This document shows positions 39,878 to 50,119 of a stretch of DNA of 64,000 nt, piece after piece. The position numbers were made by a program, and so were the translations under genes. The notes under the pieces were generated by a model that searched no databases, had not been told where the DNA came from, and saw only the letters and a list, made by a program, of their open reading frames with translations. This DNA is from Streptococcus pneumoniae. GTDB lineage: Bacteria; Bacillota; Bacilli; Lactobacillales; Streptococcaceae. Each line of letters opens with the position of its first letter. Position 1 is the stretch's first letter. Where the stretch lies: assembly GCF_001113365.1 (NCBI RefSeq), contig NZ_CKYA01000005.1, positions 1 to 64,000 of the forward strand, read 5' to 3'.

Positions 39878-41029
39878 CTAAAACAACTCTTTATAAAAGG
39901 CAATCGTTTCTTCTAAGGTTGGCATAAATGGATTTCCTGGTGCACAGGCATCAATCAAGGCATTCTTAGAAAGATATTCAAAGTCGAAATCTTTTTCTTC
40001 AATACCAAGTTCAGTCAATTTCTTAGGAATACCTACTGTCTCAGAAAGCTTCTCAATCTCAGCAATTGCATAATCGGCACATTCTTGATCTGATTTACCT
40101 TCTACATGAAGTCCCAAGGCTTTAGCAACATTGCGGAAAGCTTCTGGTACACGTTTAGCATTTTCACGTTCTATAACTGGTAGTAACATGGCACAGCAAA
40201 CACCATGTGGCAAATTATATACTGCACCGAGTTGGTGAGCCATTGAGTGAACATAGCCCAGACCTGCATTGTTAAAACTCATACCACCAAGGAAGATAGC
40301 ATTGACCATACCTTCACGCGCTTCAATATCGTGTCCATTTGCTACGGCACGAGGAAGGTATTCCTTGATAAGCTCAATAGCTCCGATAGATAATTTCTTG
40401 GTCACATCATAAGCACCAGGTGTTACCAAAGCTTCAACTGCGTGGGTCAGAGCATCCATACCTGTCGCTGCAGTCAAAGCTTGAGGTTTGGAAAGCATGA
40501 GTTCCGGGTCATTGACAGAAATCAAGGCAAGGCTATTCTTGTCAACCATTACCATCTTAACCTTGCGTTCTTCATCAGTAATCACATAATTAATAGTAAT
40601 TTCTGCAGAAGTTCCTGCTGTTGTATTGATAGCCACAACTGGCAAGCCTTTTTTAGCAGACTTATGAAGTCCTTCATAATCCTGTGGTTTTCCACCATTT
40701 GTAGCCATGATAGAGATACAACTAGCTGCATCCTGTGGAGACCCACCACCAAGACTGATGATAAAATCACATCCATGTTCTTCCAAAGCAGCTACCCCAT
40801 CTGTGACATTCTTACAAGTAGGATTTGGTTCTACATCGCTAAAGATGACATATTCGATTCCTTCTGTATCTAGCGGTTTTAAAACCTTAGGCAAAATGTC
40901 ACTTCCTTCGATAAACTTATCTGTCACCAAAAGTGCCTTTCTATAGCCAAGTTCCTTGATATAAGGACCGACTTCATTTACAACACCTTTTCCAATAAGG
41001 TTGACTGCTGGAACATAAAATGTAGCCAT
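39878..41029 (-). CDS. fucO: Lactaldehyde reductase / iron-containing alcohol dehydrogenase
   Basis: The product is 383 residues. It reduces L-lactaldehyde, the product of fuculose-1-phosphate cleavage, to propanediol with NADH. GGGSPQDAAS near residue 95 binds the nucleotide. TGMDALTHAVEAL, YVHSMAHQLGAVYNLPHGV supply the Asp and His ligands of the catalytic iron. GGAGG precedes the ATG. It lies downstream of fucI but has its own promoter with a perfect cre site and is separated by a terminator, so it can be expressed apart from the rest of the operon. Confidence 0.9.
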   Translation of the reverse strand: MATFYVPAVNLIGKGVVNEVGPYIKELGYRKALLVTDKFIEGSDILPKVLKPLDTEGIEYVIFSDVEPNPTCKNVTDGVAALEEHGCDFIISLGGGSPQDAASCISIMATNGGKPQDYEGLHKSAKKGLPVVAINTTAGTSAEITINYVITDEERKVKMVMVDKNSLALISVNDPELMLSKPQALTAATGMDALTHAVEALVTPGAYDVTKKLSIGAIELIKEYLPRAVANGHDIEAREGMVNAIFLGGMSFNNAGLGYVHSMAHQLGAVYNLPHGVCCAMLLPVIERENAKRVPEAFRNVAKALGLHVEGKSDQECADYAIAEIEKLSETVGIPKKLTELGIEEKDFDFEYLSKNALIDACAPGNPFMPTLEETIAFYKELF

Positions 41030-41070
41030 ATAATTTTCCTCCTGCGCCTTCGCGCTATCTATTTAACATC

Positions 41071-41099
41071 ATTATATTACTTTTTGTATTCGTTTTCAA
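41071..41099 (-). promoter_or_regulatory. fucO promoter with overlapping cre site
   Basis: TTGAAA (41094-41099), 17-bp spacer, TATAAT (41071-41076). TGAAAACGAATACA (41085-41098) fits the cre pattern TGNAANCGNWWNCA at every defined position and overlaps the -35 box. Confidence 0.82.
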
Positions 41100-41130
41100 T
41101 TATTTGTGAATTGTTTAACAAATCTTTTTA

Positions 41131-41163
41131 AAAGGATAGGAGGGACGTAAGTTCACCTCCTAT
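41131..41163 (-). terminator. Terminator downstream of fucI
   Basis: An 8-bp stem ATAGGAGG / CCTCCTAT followed by CCTTTTAAAA on the minus strand; the T tract is modest, so some read-through into fucO is possible. Confidence 0.6.
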
Positions 41164-41174
41164 ATAAACAAGTT

Positions 41175-42941
41175 TTATTTATGTAGTGGTCCCAACAACT
41201 GACATGCACGATAGTCTGCTGATTCTAGATCCTCTGTTCCAAATAAGGACCAATTTTTAGGTCTAAAGATATCTTCCTCAGGTACATTATGCATATTGAC
41301 AGGAATTCTCAACATAGAAGCTAAGGTAATCAGATCTGCTCCAATGTGTCCATAAGTTATCGCTCCGTGATTGGCTCCCCAATTATTCATGACGTCATAG
41401 ACAGACTTGAAAGCACCTTTTCCTGTCAAACGTGGAGCAAACCAAGTAGTTGGCCATCCTGGATCTGTACGATTATCTAAAGTATGGTGAACATCTTCAG
41501 GAAGTTCAAGTGTGTAACCTTCTGCAATTTGTAGCACTGGACCAACTCCTTTTAAAAGATTGAGACGTACCATTGTTACTGGCATATCCCCCTTCGTCAA
41601 GAAACGAGTTGAGAATCCTCCTCCACGGAAGTATTCGCGGTTTGCTGGTGGAAAGTCTGTGTTTTCAAGCATAGCCTGTACTTCACTTTCATCCAACTCC
41701 CAGAATGGTTTCATAACAGGTTTGCCATCTCGAGTAGCTTGACCTGTACCATCCAATGTACAAGAGCCAGAATTGATTAGATGTAAGAATCCATCTGCAG
41801 CACGACCCTCTAAAGTATGCCCTGTTACACGTTTAACAGCCTCTGGACTCCAATAAGTACGCACGTCAGCAAAGATTTGTGGAGTATTTGTTAATAGATA
41901 ATTAAAGAGCATAGACACACCATTTAGTGAATCATTCTCTGTTGCAAATACAAATGGTTTACGAATACCATTCCAGTCAAACTGAGTATTGAGGAAAGTT
42001 TCCATAAAATCTCCATTTGGGAAATGGTCTGTCCACTGGCGTTGACCTTGAAAACCAGCTACTAAAGCATGGTGACCAACTGCTTCTTCCTCAAAACCAA
42101 GCTCTGCTAAACGAGGATTCCCCTGCATAAGATCTCGACCAATCATGAACATTTTTACAACAAATTCCCATTGTTTTTCTTTTTCTTCTTTAGAAAGAAT
42201 CAAATCTTCACGATTTCGGTCAACACCTTCTTTGATATGTTCTTTTACCCAAACCATAGCACGTTCGAACTCTTCTGGGTCATAAATACCACGGTCAATA
42301 CGGCGCGTGAACTCCGTCATATCTACCGATTCATTTCTCATTCCTAGGTATTCTTGGAAGAAATCTGGATTCACAATAGAACCGCCAATCCCCATCGAAA
42401 CACTACCCATTGATAGGTAAGCTGTGTCTCTCATCAAGCCAGTTGCAAGAGCTGCGCGCGCATAACGTAAAAGTTTTTCTCTGACATCTTCTGGAATATC
42501 TGTATCATTAGCTTCCTGAACATCTCTACCATAAATACCAAACGCTGGAATCCCTTTTTGAGCATGGGACGCTAGTACAGCTGCAAGATAGACAGCTCCT
42601 GGACGTTCTGTTCCATTAAATCCCCAAATAGCATGAGGAATATCTGGAGACATATCCATAGTTTCACTACCATAACACCAGCATGGTGTGACTGTAATTG
42701 TTGCACAAACATTTGATTTTTTGAACAATTCATGTGAAGCTGCAGCCTCTGGAACACGACCAATAGTAGATGGAGAAATCACGCATTCCACAGGTTCTCC
42801 ATCTGGATATTTCAATGTACTCGAAATAAGATCTGCCACACTTTTAGCCATGTTCATTGTCTGTACTTCAAGTGATTCGCGTACACCTTGACGACGACCA
42901 TCAATAGTCGGACGAATACCAATACGTGGATGTTGGATCAT
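41175..42941 (-). CDS. fucI: L-fucose isomerase
   Basis: The product is 588 residues, the usual length. It converts L-fucose to L-fuculose in the first step of intracellular fucose breakdown. RPTIDGRRQGVRESL at the N-terminus and the manganese-site segments FATENDSLNG and NWGANHGAITYGHIG near the C-terminus are characteristic. AGAGGAAAG lies upstream of the ATG, 12 nt after the fucA stop codon. Last gene of the main operon before the terminator at 41131-41163. Confidence 0.95.
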   Translation of the reverse strand: MIQHPRIGIRPTIDGRRQGVRESLEVQTMNMAKSVADLISSTLKYPDGEPVECVISPSTIGRVPEAAASHELFKKSNVCATITVTPCWCYGSETMDMSPDIPHAIWGFNGTERPGAVYLAAVLASHAQKGIPAFGIYGRDVQEANDTDIPEDVREKLLRYARAALATGLMRDTAYLSMGSVSMGIGGSIVNPDFFQEYLGMRNESVDMTEFTRRIDRGIYDPEEFERAMVWVKEHIKEGVDRNREDLILSKEEKEKQWEFVVKMFMIGRDLMQGNPRLAELGFEEEAVGHHALVAGFQGQRQWTDHFPNGDFMETFLNTQFDWNGIRKPFVFATENDSLNGVSMLFNYLLTNTPQIFADVRTYWSPEAVKRVTGHTLEGRAADGFLHLINSGSCTLDGTGQATRDGKPVMKPFWELDESEVQAMLENTDFPPANREYFRGGGFSTRFLTKGDMPVTMVRLNLLKGVGPVLQIAEGYTLELPEDVHHTLDNRTDPGWPTTWFAPRLTGKGAFKSVYDVMNNWGANHGAITYGHIGADLITLASMLRIPVNMHNVPEEDIFRPKNWSLFGTEDLESADYRACQLLGPLHK

Positions 42942-42953
42942 AATACTTTCCTC

Positions 42954-43679
42954 TTATTTTTCTGTTTCTTTTATACTACCATCACCATTATATTTACGGT
43001 AGCCTGGGTGACGACCTGTAACCTTATAATTTTCTCGCATAGAGAAGAGACGCTCCAAAGTCGGACGAGCAATTTCTTGCTCCTCAATGCCCTTTGTAGA
43101 AAGTAACATTCTTCCGTGGAATGTTGTCTTTGCGACTAATTCTAAAGTTTCCATACGGTAGTATGCTGTAATGACATCGCTTCCGACAGTCAAAGCTCCA
43201 TGATTTTCTAATAGCATGACATCATGATCTGGTAGATAAGGTGTAATTGCTTCTGGCACTTCCATTGTAGACGGAACTCCAAATGGCGTTATAGGAATTG
43301 CCCCAACCACAATCGCGCTCTCAATTAGTGAATAAGTATCTAAAGGAATATGTGCAAGAGCAAATCCTGTTGCAACCGGTGGATGCGCGTGAACAACCGC
43401 ACGGACATCCTCACGTTCTTCGTAACAACGAATGTGCATTTTAATTTCACTAGAAGGGCGGTAATTACCTTCTGCTTCTAAAATCTCTCCTTTGAGATTT
43501 AACTTCACCAGCTTTTCTGGAGTAATAAAACTTTTGCTGATGCCAGTAGGAGTTGCAATAATGGTATCCTCATCTAATCGAACAGATACATTCCCATCGT
43601 TAGCAGCAACCCAACCAAGTTGCCACATCTTATGACAAACATCACAAATCTGTTCACGAATTTCTGATTCATTAAACAT
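42954..43679 (-). CDS. fucA: L-fuculose-phosphate aldolase (class II)
   Basis: The product is 241 residues. It splits L-fuculose-1-phosphate into dihydroxyacetone phosphate and L-lactaldehyde. VVHAHPPVATG near residue 97 gives the zinc-binding His-x-His, and LLENHGALTVG near residue 157 is the conserved NHG block of class II aldolases. The 170-bp gap to the GH36 gene upstream holds no gene; in comparable operons other genes sit in this region. Confidence 0.92.
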   Translation of the reverse strand: MFNESEIREQICDVCHKMWQLGWVAANDGNVSVRLDEDTIIATPTGISKSFITPEKLVKLNLKGEILEAEGNYRPSSEIKMHIRCYEEREDVRAVVHAHPPVATGFALAHIPLDTYSLIESAIVVGAIPITPFGVPSTMEVPEAITPYLPDHDVMLLENHGALTVGSDVITAYYRMETLELVAKTTFHGRMLLSTKGIEEQEIARPTLERLFSMRENYKVTGRHPGYRKYNGDGSIKETEK

Positions 43680-43848
43680 CGATTATTATCCTTTCTAAAA
43701 TATTAAACAAAACATATGACTATTATTAAATCTTAATAGTGATAAACTAACACTCACTACCTTGATTAAGTATTAAATACTCTCTCTCACTCATTCAAAA
43801 TAGCATGATTCTGTTTCACTAATTTCTTAATTCTGTTGAAACATTATT

Positions 43849-46059
43849 CTAATTCTCAACTTCCTCAATAACAAATAATTTTGTAAGATATTCTGGAACA
43901 CATAGTGCTAAATTACTTAAACTGACTTTTATTCCAGCATTCATTAATTCATCTCCATAAAAGAACTCATCAAATCCAGAGACGGAATAGCATTTATCTT
44001 TATCTAAACCACTAAAATAAACTCTTGTATAACCTGGGTTTAACTTACTATTCAATTGAGCATACAGTAAAATCGACTGGCATTTATTCTTTGAAACAAC
44101 TTGCCAACTAGCCGAATCACAACTAAAAGGACTGTTTATCCTATAAAAATCCCCATATTGAAACAATGAACGATATTTTTTATAAAACTGAATTTGTTCT
44201 CTCACTTGTTCTTTTTCTTCTACCGACAATCTCGTAACATCTAATTCATAACCGAAAGAACTAAAATAAGCTACATTTGTCCTAGTGTCCAAACTCGTTT
44301 GTCTTCCACTTTGTTCATTTGGAGAAATAGAAACATGGGCTGTCATCATTGATGGAGAATATCCATAAGAAGTTCCATGCTGAATTTTCAATCTTTCTAT
44401 CGGGTCCGTATCATCACTCGTCCACGCTTGCGGTGCATAATACATAAGTCCTAAATCAAAACGTCCACCACCTGAAGAACAAGATTCAAATAGAACTGAA
44501 GGGAACTTAGTTATTAAACGATCTAATAACTGATAAAGACCTAAGATATATCGATGACCAAATTCCATCTGCTGTTCAGAATCAAGTTCAATACTATAAA
44601 TATCTGTTATATGACGATTCATATCCCATTTGATATAATCCAGATTTGTTTCGATTATGATTTTAGAAATAGAATCAAAAAGGTAATCAACAACTTCCTG
44701 TCTCGTCAAATCCAACACATATTGATTTCTTCCTACTGACTTCTCTCTGTCTAACAAATGGATAGTCCAATCGGCATGATTCTTGTACAAATCACTATCA
44801 ATAGAAATCATTTCAGGCTCAAACCACAAACCAAATTGTAAACCTATTTTGTGAATTGCATCTGCAAGAAATCCAATACCTTCAGGAAGGCGACTTCTAT
44901 CTGTTACCCAGTCACCCAGAGAACTTTTGTCATCTTTCCTATGACCAAACCAACCATCATCCAACACAAATAATTCTATGCCTAAATCCTTAGCAGCCTT
45001 TGCTAAATCTAAAATTTTTTCTGTACTCAAGTCAAAATAAAATGTTTCCCAACTATTGAGTATTATAGGCCGACTAGCTTGAGAGAAATTAGGATTAACT
45101 AGATGATGTTGATAGAAATCTGATAGTTGTTGGCTCATCTGATTCATTCCCTGATCAGAATAGGTCACAATTGCTTCTGGTGTCACAAAACTTTCGGTAG
45201 GATTTAATAAAAAACGAAATTCTACTGGATTTATTCCTACTGTTACTCTAGTGGTATCAAAATGGTCAACTTCAATCATATTTTGAAAATTTCCAGAATA
45301 AATAAAGTTAAAACCATAAACCTCACCACTATGCTCTGTAGTTTCCCTCCTTGATAACATAAAGAAAGGATTTTGCTGAGGACTTGATGAGTATCTCAAG
45401 CTATCTATTGCTTGAATACCTGGTCTAAGCGGAGTCCTATATAACTGACGTTCCCTCAGCCATGCTCCAGAAAATTGAATAAAATCATATTGACTATCTG
45501 GTAAATCTAACTGTAAGCTCATTGTTTTCAAAAGAGTCAACTTATTATTACTATTATTTAAAAATTCCGTATTTCTGACTAAGACATTGTATTCTGGAAA
45601 GATTGTGTAATTTAGTCTAACAGTTAAATCTAATATGGAATCTGTTAAAATAATCGTTAATGTTTCCGCACACTGACCAATATCATCAAATGTTGAAGGT
45701 AGAGAGTTAAGACGATTTTTCCCTTTTTCAAGTTCAAAACCTTGATATTTTAGTGTCGTTATCCTACTACCATTCATTCCTTGTACTTGAAAGGCTGGAT
45801 GCCGAAAATCTCCTTTCCCATATGAAGAATATTCATTTTGTATCATAGACTGTTGAATATCCTCAAATTCTTCAGAAAAAGATACTTCAAATCCTCTTTT
45901 TTCATAGGCCATCAATTGGTTATAATTTTCCTTGACACGAATCCTTTTCCCAAAATATAGATGTTGAAGTTCCCCATTTTCTAAAATTCTAAAAATATAA
46001 CTACTATCTTTCATTTCCAAATGAAAAACGGTCTCGTCCTTATTAATATAAATCGTCAT
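43849..46059 (-). CDS. GH36 alpha-galactosidase (GH36A type)
   Basis: The product is 736 residues, cytoplasmic. VLDDGWFG near residue 350 and NLDYIKWDMNR near 470 (nucleophile Asp) together with SDDTDPIERL (acid/base Asp) are the GH36 active-site motifs. It would remove terminal alpha-galactose, for instance from B-type blood-group fragments. GAGG precedes the ATG. It is followed by fucA and preceded by a second GH36-like gene with 22 nt spacing. Confidence 0.93.
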   Translation of the reverse strand: MTIYINKDETVFHLEMKDSSYIFRILENGELQHLYFGKRIRVKENYNQLMAYEKRGFEVSFSEEFEDIQQSMIQNEYSSYGKGDFRHPAFQVQGMNGSRITTLKYQGFELEKGKNRLNSLPSTFDDIGQCAETLTIILTDSILDLTVRLNYTIFPEYNVLVRNTEFLNNSNNKLTLLKTMSLQLDLPDSQYDFIQFSGAWLRERQLYRTPLRPGIQAIDSLRYSSSPQQNPFFMLSRRETTEHSGEVYGFNFIYSGNFQNMIEVDHFDTTRVTVGINPVEFRFLLNPTESFVTPEAIVTYSDQGMNQMSQQLSDFYQHHLVNPNFSQASRPIILNSWETFYFDLSTEKILDLAKAAKDLGIELFVLDDGWFGHRKDDKSSLGDWVTDRSRLPEGIGFLADAIHKIGLQFGLWFEPEMISIDSDLYKNHADWTIHLLDREKSVGRNQYVLDLTRQEVVDYLFDSISKIIIETNLDYIKWDMNRHITDIYSIELDSEQQMEFGHRYILGLYQLLDRLITKFPSVLFESCSSGGGRFDLGLMYYAPQAWTSDDTDPIERLKIQHGTSYGYSPSMMTAHVSISPNEQSGRQTSLDTRTNVAYFSSFGYELDVTRLSVEEKEQVREQIQFYKKYRSLFQYGDFYRINSPFSCDSASWQVVSKNKCQSILLYAQLNSKLNPGYTRVYFSGLDKDKCYSVSGFDEFFYGDELMNAGIKVSLSNLALCVPEYLTKLFVIEEVEN

Positions 46060-46080
46060 CTCTACCTCACAATTTTTTCT

Positions 46081-47952
46081 TTACTTCTTCAGTATCACGA
46101 TAGAGTACGGTGCCAATTCTATCTCATCTTCTTGAATAGTAAAATCTCCAATTACTCTGGTAAAATTCTCTATCGAAAGATTCTCTATTTTTATTTTTTG
46201 TTTAATCTGAGCAGGATTTCTCAGAGAGAGAATTTCAGTAGAAGTCTTCTGATTGTGACACTTATAACCATAAATTTCAAATTTTTCAGGACTTCCTCCT
46301 ATTTTTTTACTATATTTTAGTGTTTGATAATTCTCCTCTATCCATTTGACGGCACGAGCATTGGCTTTCCAGCGTTCTTCATCAAACATATCAAAAGAAT
46401 AGTGAAACTCCCAAAAAGCATTCCCTCTTGTTGAAATAAATAATAGATAAGCTTCAAAATCTGGTATTGATGCAAACATTTGGTGATCCATGTACCAGGT
46501 ATTTGCACTGACAGCATAGATTGGTTCATGATTATAAAGCGACCACATAGGTAACTGTATCTCACGTTTTTCCAAAAATTCTTGATACTGAATATCTCGG
46601 TAAGTAATCATACGATTGATATCATTACCTGCGTTCTCTGTAAACCCTACATCTTGAGATATTTGAATCCATAAACTATTGACCCACTGTAAAAACCATG
46701 GACTAGGATTTACATAAGAAGTCAAGTTTAACCAACAATCTTTTCCTCCTCGCTCCTTTCTTAGATCTATCAACAGTTGAATTAAGAACTCATAAACCGC
46801 TGTCATGGTATACATACCATGCGACCCACTCTTATCAGGTTTGTCAGGTTGAAGTAACCAACCATCAATTTTCCAATAGCTGATATCGAATTCTTTTTGA
46901 TATTCCAACATCTTTTTCTTCATTTGATTGAGATAGTTAAAATCAGCGACGTTTACATCATTTGAAGTATAATTTTTAGAGCCAATCCTTAACTCTGGAT
47001 GTGCTTCCAACCAATCACTCATAATGATTTCTGTCCCATTATAACCACCTCTGGGACCAATCCATAATCCTAGGCTTGAACCAAATCCATTTATAAGATG
47101 TTTAATATTTCTCAAACCATTTGGGAATTTATGATTGAATTCCCAAACTGATTGATAGTTTGTCCAACCATCATCAACAACATAAGCATCTAAATGGACT
47201 CCATGATTTTCAAATCCATCTCTAATCTCAGAAAAACTTTTTAGAATACCTTCTTCTGTAATGTCGGTCATATGGTCATACCAGGAATTATACTGTTTAC
47301 GGAAATAACTAGGTTGAGCTATTCCTTCCACATATTCAAAAAATGCCTCTTGAATCTCTTCTTTTTTATAGGAACCTGCTCCCCCAACAATACAAGGCCA
47401 TAATTTTTTCTCTTGATTAATAACCGTTCCTAAGTAATACCTTGATACATAATGTCTACCATCTACCTTGTTTTCAGACATGGGAAATTCCATTCCTAAG
47501 AATAAAGAATTAGCATAAACAGGTTGTCCCAATTCTACATAATAACCGGAAAAATTTGCCATTTCCTTAATACAATCTTGTCTTTTAGGATAGAAAATAT
47601 GGTCTTCTGTTTCAAACTCAAAACTCTCTACCTCTACAGATTTAATAACTTCAGTAGAAGAATCTAAAACTAATTGTTTCGAAAGAACATCATCCCTCGA
47701 TTCAAAGATTAAACGTAAACGAATGGAAGGATAAACAAAAGAAACCTCAATCCGCTTATCTCCCTCTTCCCTAACGATTGCTGAAAAATGATTTGAAGAA
47801 AGTTTTATACCATTCTCCAATGTAATGGTAAATTCCTCTTTCGAAACATTTTTTATCATTACTCCTGCCCGTTTGTTTACGATATCAGTAGTATAAAATC
47901 GACCATCTCCCCAAAAGAAATTACGTCTTACATTTTTATTTTCAATTTTCAT
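46081..47952 (-). CDS. GH36-like glycosidase (GH36B type)
   Basis: The product is 623 residues. YVVDDGWTNYQS near residue 255, LGLWIGPRGGY and ISYWKIDGW near 365 (nucleophile Asp) place it in the GH36/GH27/GH31 clan, most like the second GH36 protein of the pneumococcal type 2 fucose operon. There is no signal peptide. Substrate could be alpha-galactose or alpha-GalNAc; the sequence does not decide. It sits 5 nt after the GH29 gene and is co-transcribed. Confidence 0.78.
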   Translation of the reverse strand: MKIENKNVRRNFFWGDGRFYTTDIVNKRAGVMIKNVSKEEFTITLENGIKLSSNHFSAIVREEGDKRIEVSFVYPSIRLRLIFESRDDVLSKQLVLDSSTEVIKSVEVESFEFETEDHIFYPKRQDCIKEMANFSGYYVELGQPVYANSLFLGMEFPMSENKVDGRHYVSRYYLGTVINQEKKLWPCIVGGAGSYKKEEIQEAFFEYVEGIAQPSYFRKQYNSWYDHMTDITEEGILKSFSEIRDGFENHGVHLDAYVVDDGWTNYQSVWEFNHKFPNGLRNIKHLINGFGSSLGLWIGPRGGYNGTEIIMSDWLEAHPELRIGSKNYTSNDVNVADFNYLNQMKKKMLEYQKEFDISYWKIDGWLLQPDKPDKSGSHGMYTMTAVYEFLIQLLIDLRKERGGKDCWLNLTSYVNPSPWFLQWVNSLWIQISQDVGFTENAGNDINRMITYRDIQYQEFLEKREIQLPMWSLYNHEPIYAVSANTWYMDHQMFASIPDFEAYLLFISTRGNAFWEFHYSFDMFDEERWKANARAVKWIEENYQTLKYSKKIGGSPEKFEIYGYKCHNQKTSTEILSLRNPAQIKQKIKIENLSIENFTRVIGDFTIQEDEIELAPYSIVILKK

Positions 47953-47957
47953 ATAAA

Positions 47958-49277
47958 CTACTCTCTCAACTCAATTTTTATTACGCTATCAATCAAGTCT
48001 GGTAATGGATAGGTAAAATGAGGAACTTCTCCAAACTGTGCAAAACAAATTCCTTTATAGGCATTGGTCGTCCAGCTTTCTGAAATTTTCACCTCACTTC
48101 CATCATGAAGAAAGCTCATTCTTTTTACGTTTTCTTTACTAATCCCAAGAAGAGCTAACGGACCTATAGGTTGTTCAAATACATGAGCATAAACCGTATT
48201 TCCGTTACGAGTATAGTATCCCCAATCTGGTTTTGGTAAATTTTCATCTCCACAACATCCATAAATTGCCTCACCATTTCGAGACATCCATTGATGAAAA
48301 TCATCTAATATTTTCTTACTTGGATCATTAATTCTTCCCAAAGCATCTGGGCCTACATTAAGAATCATATTCCCGTTTTTACTAACACATTCAACTAACT
48401 TTCTTATCAAAGTTTGACTAGACTTATATAGATAATCAGTAGGATTATAAGCCCAATTGTTATTCATAGTTAGACAAAGTTCCCAAGGAACAGGCTCACC
48501 TTTAAAGTTTCGAATACCTTCGTGAGGAACAATTTGCTCTGGACTAACAAAATCTCCAGCATAAGAGGTAATTTCATCTGTAACAATACTTCCGAATCCT
48601 TCACCTGATGTTTCTAATCTATTATCTACGATAACGTTTGGCTGATAATGACGAACCATGTCTATTAATTTTGAAGCTCCCCATTTTTCACCTACCATGT
48701 CTTCATAAGAATAATCAAACCATAATATGTCAATCTGACCATAACCAGTTACAATTTCTTTAACTTGATTGTGCAAATACTCCAAATAACGATCAAAGTT
48801 AATTTTCTCATCTCGATAGGCTTCATTTCCTCTCATTGGATGATTTAGATCAGCATATTTAGGAAAATCAGGATGATACCAGTCAATCAAACTAAAATAT
48901 AACCCTACTTTTAAACCTTCAGCTCGGACGGCGTCTACAAACTCTTTAACTAAATCTCTACCTGCAGGTGTATTTGTTGCTTTATAATCCGTAAATTTTG
49001 AATCAAACAAACAAAATCCATCATGATGTTTAGCCGTTAAAACCATATACTTCATCCCCGCAGCTTTTGCTTGTTTAGCCCATTCTCTAGGGTTATATTC
49101 CTTAGGATCAAAAGCTCGAAAATATGGTTCATAATCTTCAATAGATAATTTCTGATGACTACGAATCCATTCCCCTTTTCCTGGAATAGAATATAAACCC
49201 CAGTGAATGAACATCCCAAATCTTGCTTCTCTAAACCACTGAGTTCTACTATTGATAGTTTCAAGTGTATGTTTCAT
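47958..49277 (-). CDS. GH29 alpha-L-fucosidase of the fucose operon (GH29A type)
   Basis: The product is 439 residues, a minimal catalytic domain without carbohydrate-binding module or signal peptide. FGMFIHWGLYS at the N-terminus, KHHDGFCLF near residue 85 and ILWFDYSYED near 198 (nucleophile Asp) identify GH29. It releases L-fucose from imported oligosaccharides for the isomerase-kinase-aldolase route encoded beside it. Its ATG overlaps the upstream permease stop by 4 nt. A second, unrelated-length GH29 lies at 27839-29527. Confidence 0.92.
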   Translation of the reverse strand: MKHTLETINSRTQWFREARFGMFIHWGLYSIPGKGEWIRSHQKLSIEDYEPYFRAFDPKEYNPREWAKQAKAAGMKYMVLTAKHHDGFCLFDSKFTDYKATNTPAGRDLVKEFVDAVRAEGLKVGLYFSLIDWYHPDFPKYADLNHPMRGNEAYRDEKINFDRYLEYLHNQVKEIVTGYGQIDILWFDYSYEDMVGEKWGASKLIDMVRHYQPNVIVDNRLETSGEGFGSIVTDEITSYAGDFVSPEQIVPHEGIRNFKGEPVPWELCLTMNNNWAYNPTDYLYKSSQTLIRKLVECVSKNGNMILNVGPDALGRINDPSKKILDDFHQWMSRNGEAIYGCCGDENLPKPDWGYYTRNGNTVYAHVFEQPIGPLALLGISKENVKRMSFLHDGSEVKISESWTTNAYKGICFAQFGEVPHFTYPLPDLIDSVIKIELRE

Positions 49278-50119
49278 CCTTTTACTGCTCCTCCTCCTAA
49301 AGCTTCAATGAAGTATTTACTTGTAAATGCAAATAGAATGATTGGTGGTAATACGATTACAACAATCGCTGAAAAGAGACCATTATAATTAGTATTAAAA
49401 CTTGTAGTAAATTGACCTAGTAATGCCGGTACTGTTAATTCATTTTTATCAATCACCAACATTGATGCCCAATAATATTCATTCCAGTTATTAATAAAGG
49501 CAAGTACGGCTGCTGTTAAAATTCCAGGTCTAGCAATTGGCAACATCACTTTCCAGAAAGTTTGAGCATATGTCGCACCATCAATCTCTGCCGCCTCCTC
49601 CAATTCTTTTGGAATAATTTCAAAATAGTTCTTTATAATGAAGAAACTCATAGCAATTCCACTACAAGAGTAGACTAGAATTAGAGCAACTGGGGTATTA
49701 TAAATCCCCAACGCATTTACTAATCTATAAACTGGAAAAGTCATAGCTGTTGCTGGAATAAATAGAGTAGAATACAGCATAGAAGTCACTAACTTCTTCC
49801 CTCTAAATTCCATCCTAGCAATAACATATGAAGACATGGAAATCATAACAATGCTAATAATAACTGATATAGACACTACTTTAAAGCTATTCCAAAAGTA
49901 AGTGAAAACATGAAGTTTTGTAAAAACATTTATATAACCATCAAGAGTAAAGTCAGTTGGTAAACTAATACCTGGATTTTTCATAGGATCCGCTTTTAAT
50001 GATGATAAAAATATCCACGCAATAGGGAAAATGGAAATTAAAATGGTAAGGAGCATATAACCATATATAAGAACTTTGCCTTTTTTACTAATACCATTTA
50101 TATGTGTATTCATAATCAT
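49274..50119 (-). CDS. ABC sugar importer permease 2 (CUT1, MalG-like)
   Basis: The product is 281 residues with six predicted membrane segments. The EAA loop ELEEAAEIDGATYAQTFWKVMLPIARPG near residues 170-200 contacts the ATPase. It forms the membrane channel with the preceding permease for an oligosaccharide. Genes overlap by 4 nt on both sides. Confidence 0.9.
   Translation of the reverse strand: MIMNTHINGISKKGKVLIYGYMLLTILISIFPIAWIFLSSLKADPMKNPGISLPTDFTLDGYINVFTKLHVFTYFWNSFKVVSISVIISIVMISMSSYVIARMEFRGKKLVTSMLYSTLFIPATAMTFPVYRLVNALGIYNTPVALILVYSCSGIAMSFFIIKNYFEIIPKELEEAAEIDGATYAQTFWKVMLPIARPGILTAAVLAFINNWNEYYWASMLVIDKNELTVPALLGQFTTSFNTNYNGLFSAIVVIVLPPIILFAFTSKYFIEALGGGAVKG

Noticed and set aside
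43680..43848. Remnant of a GH98 gene between GH36A and fucA
   Set aside because: The 170-bp gap shows no frame or motif that I can relate to GH98; only the absence of the gene is reported.
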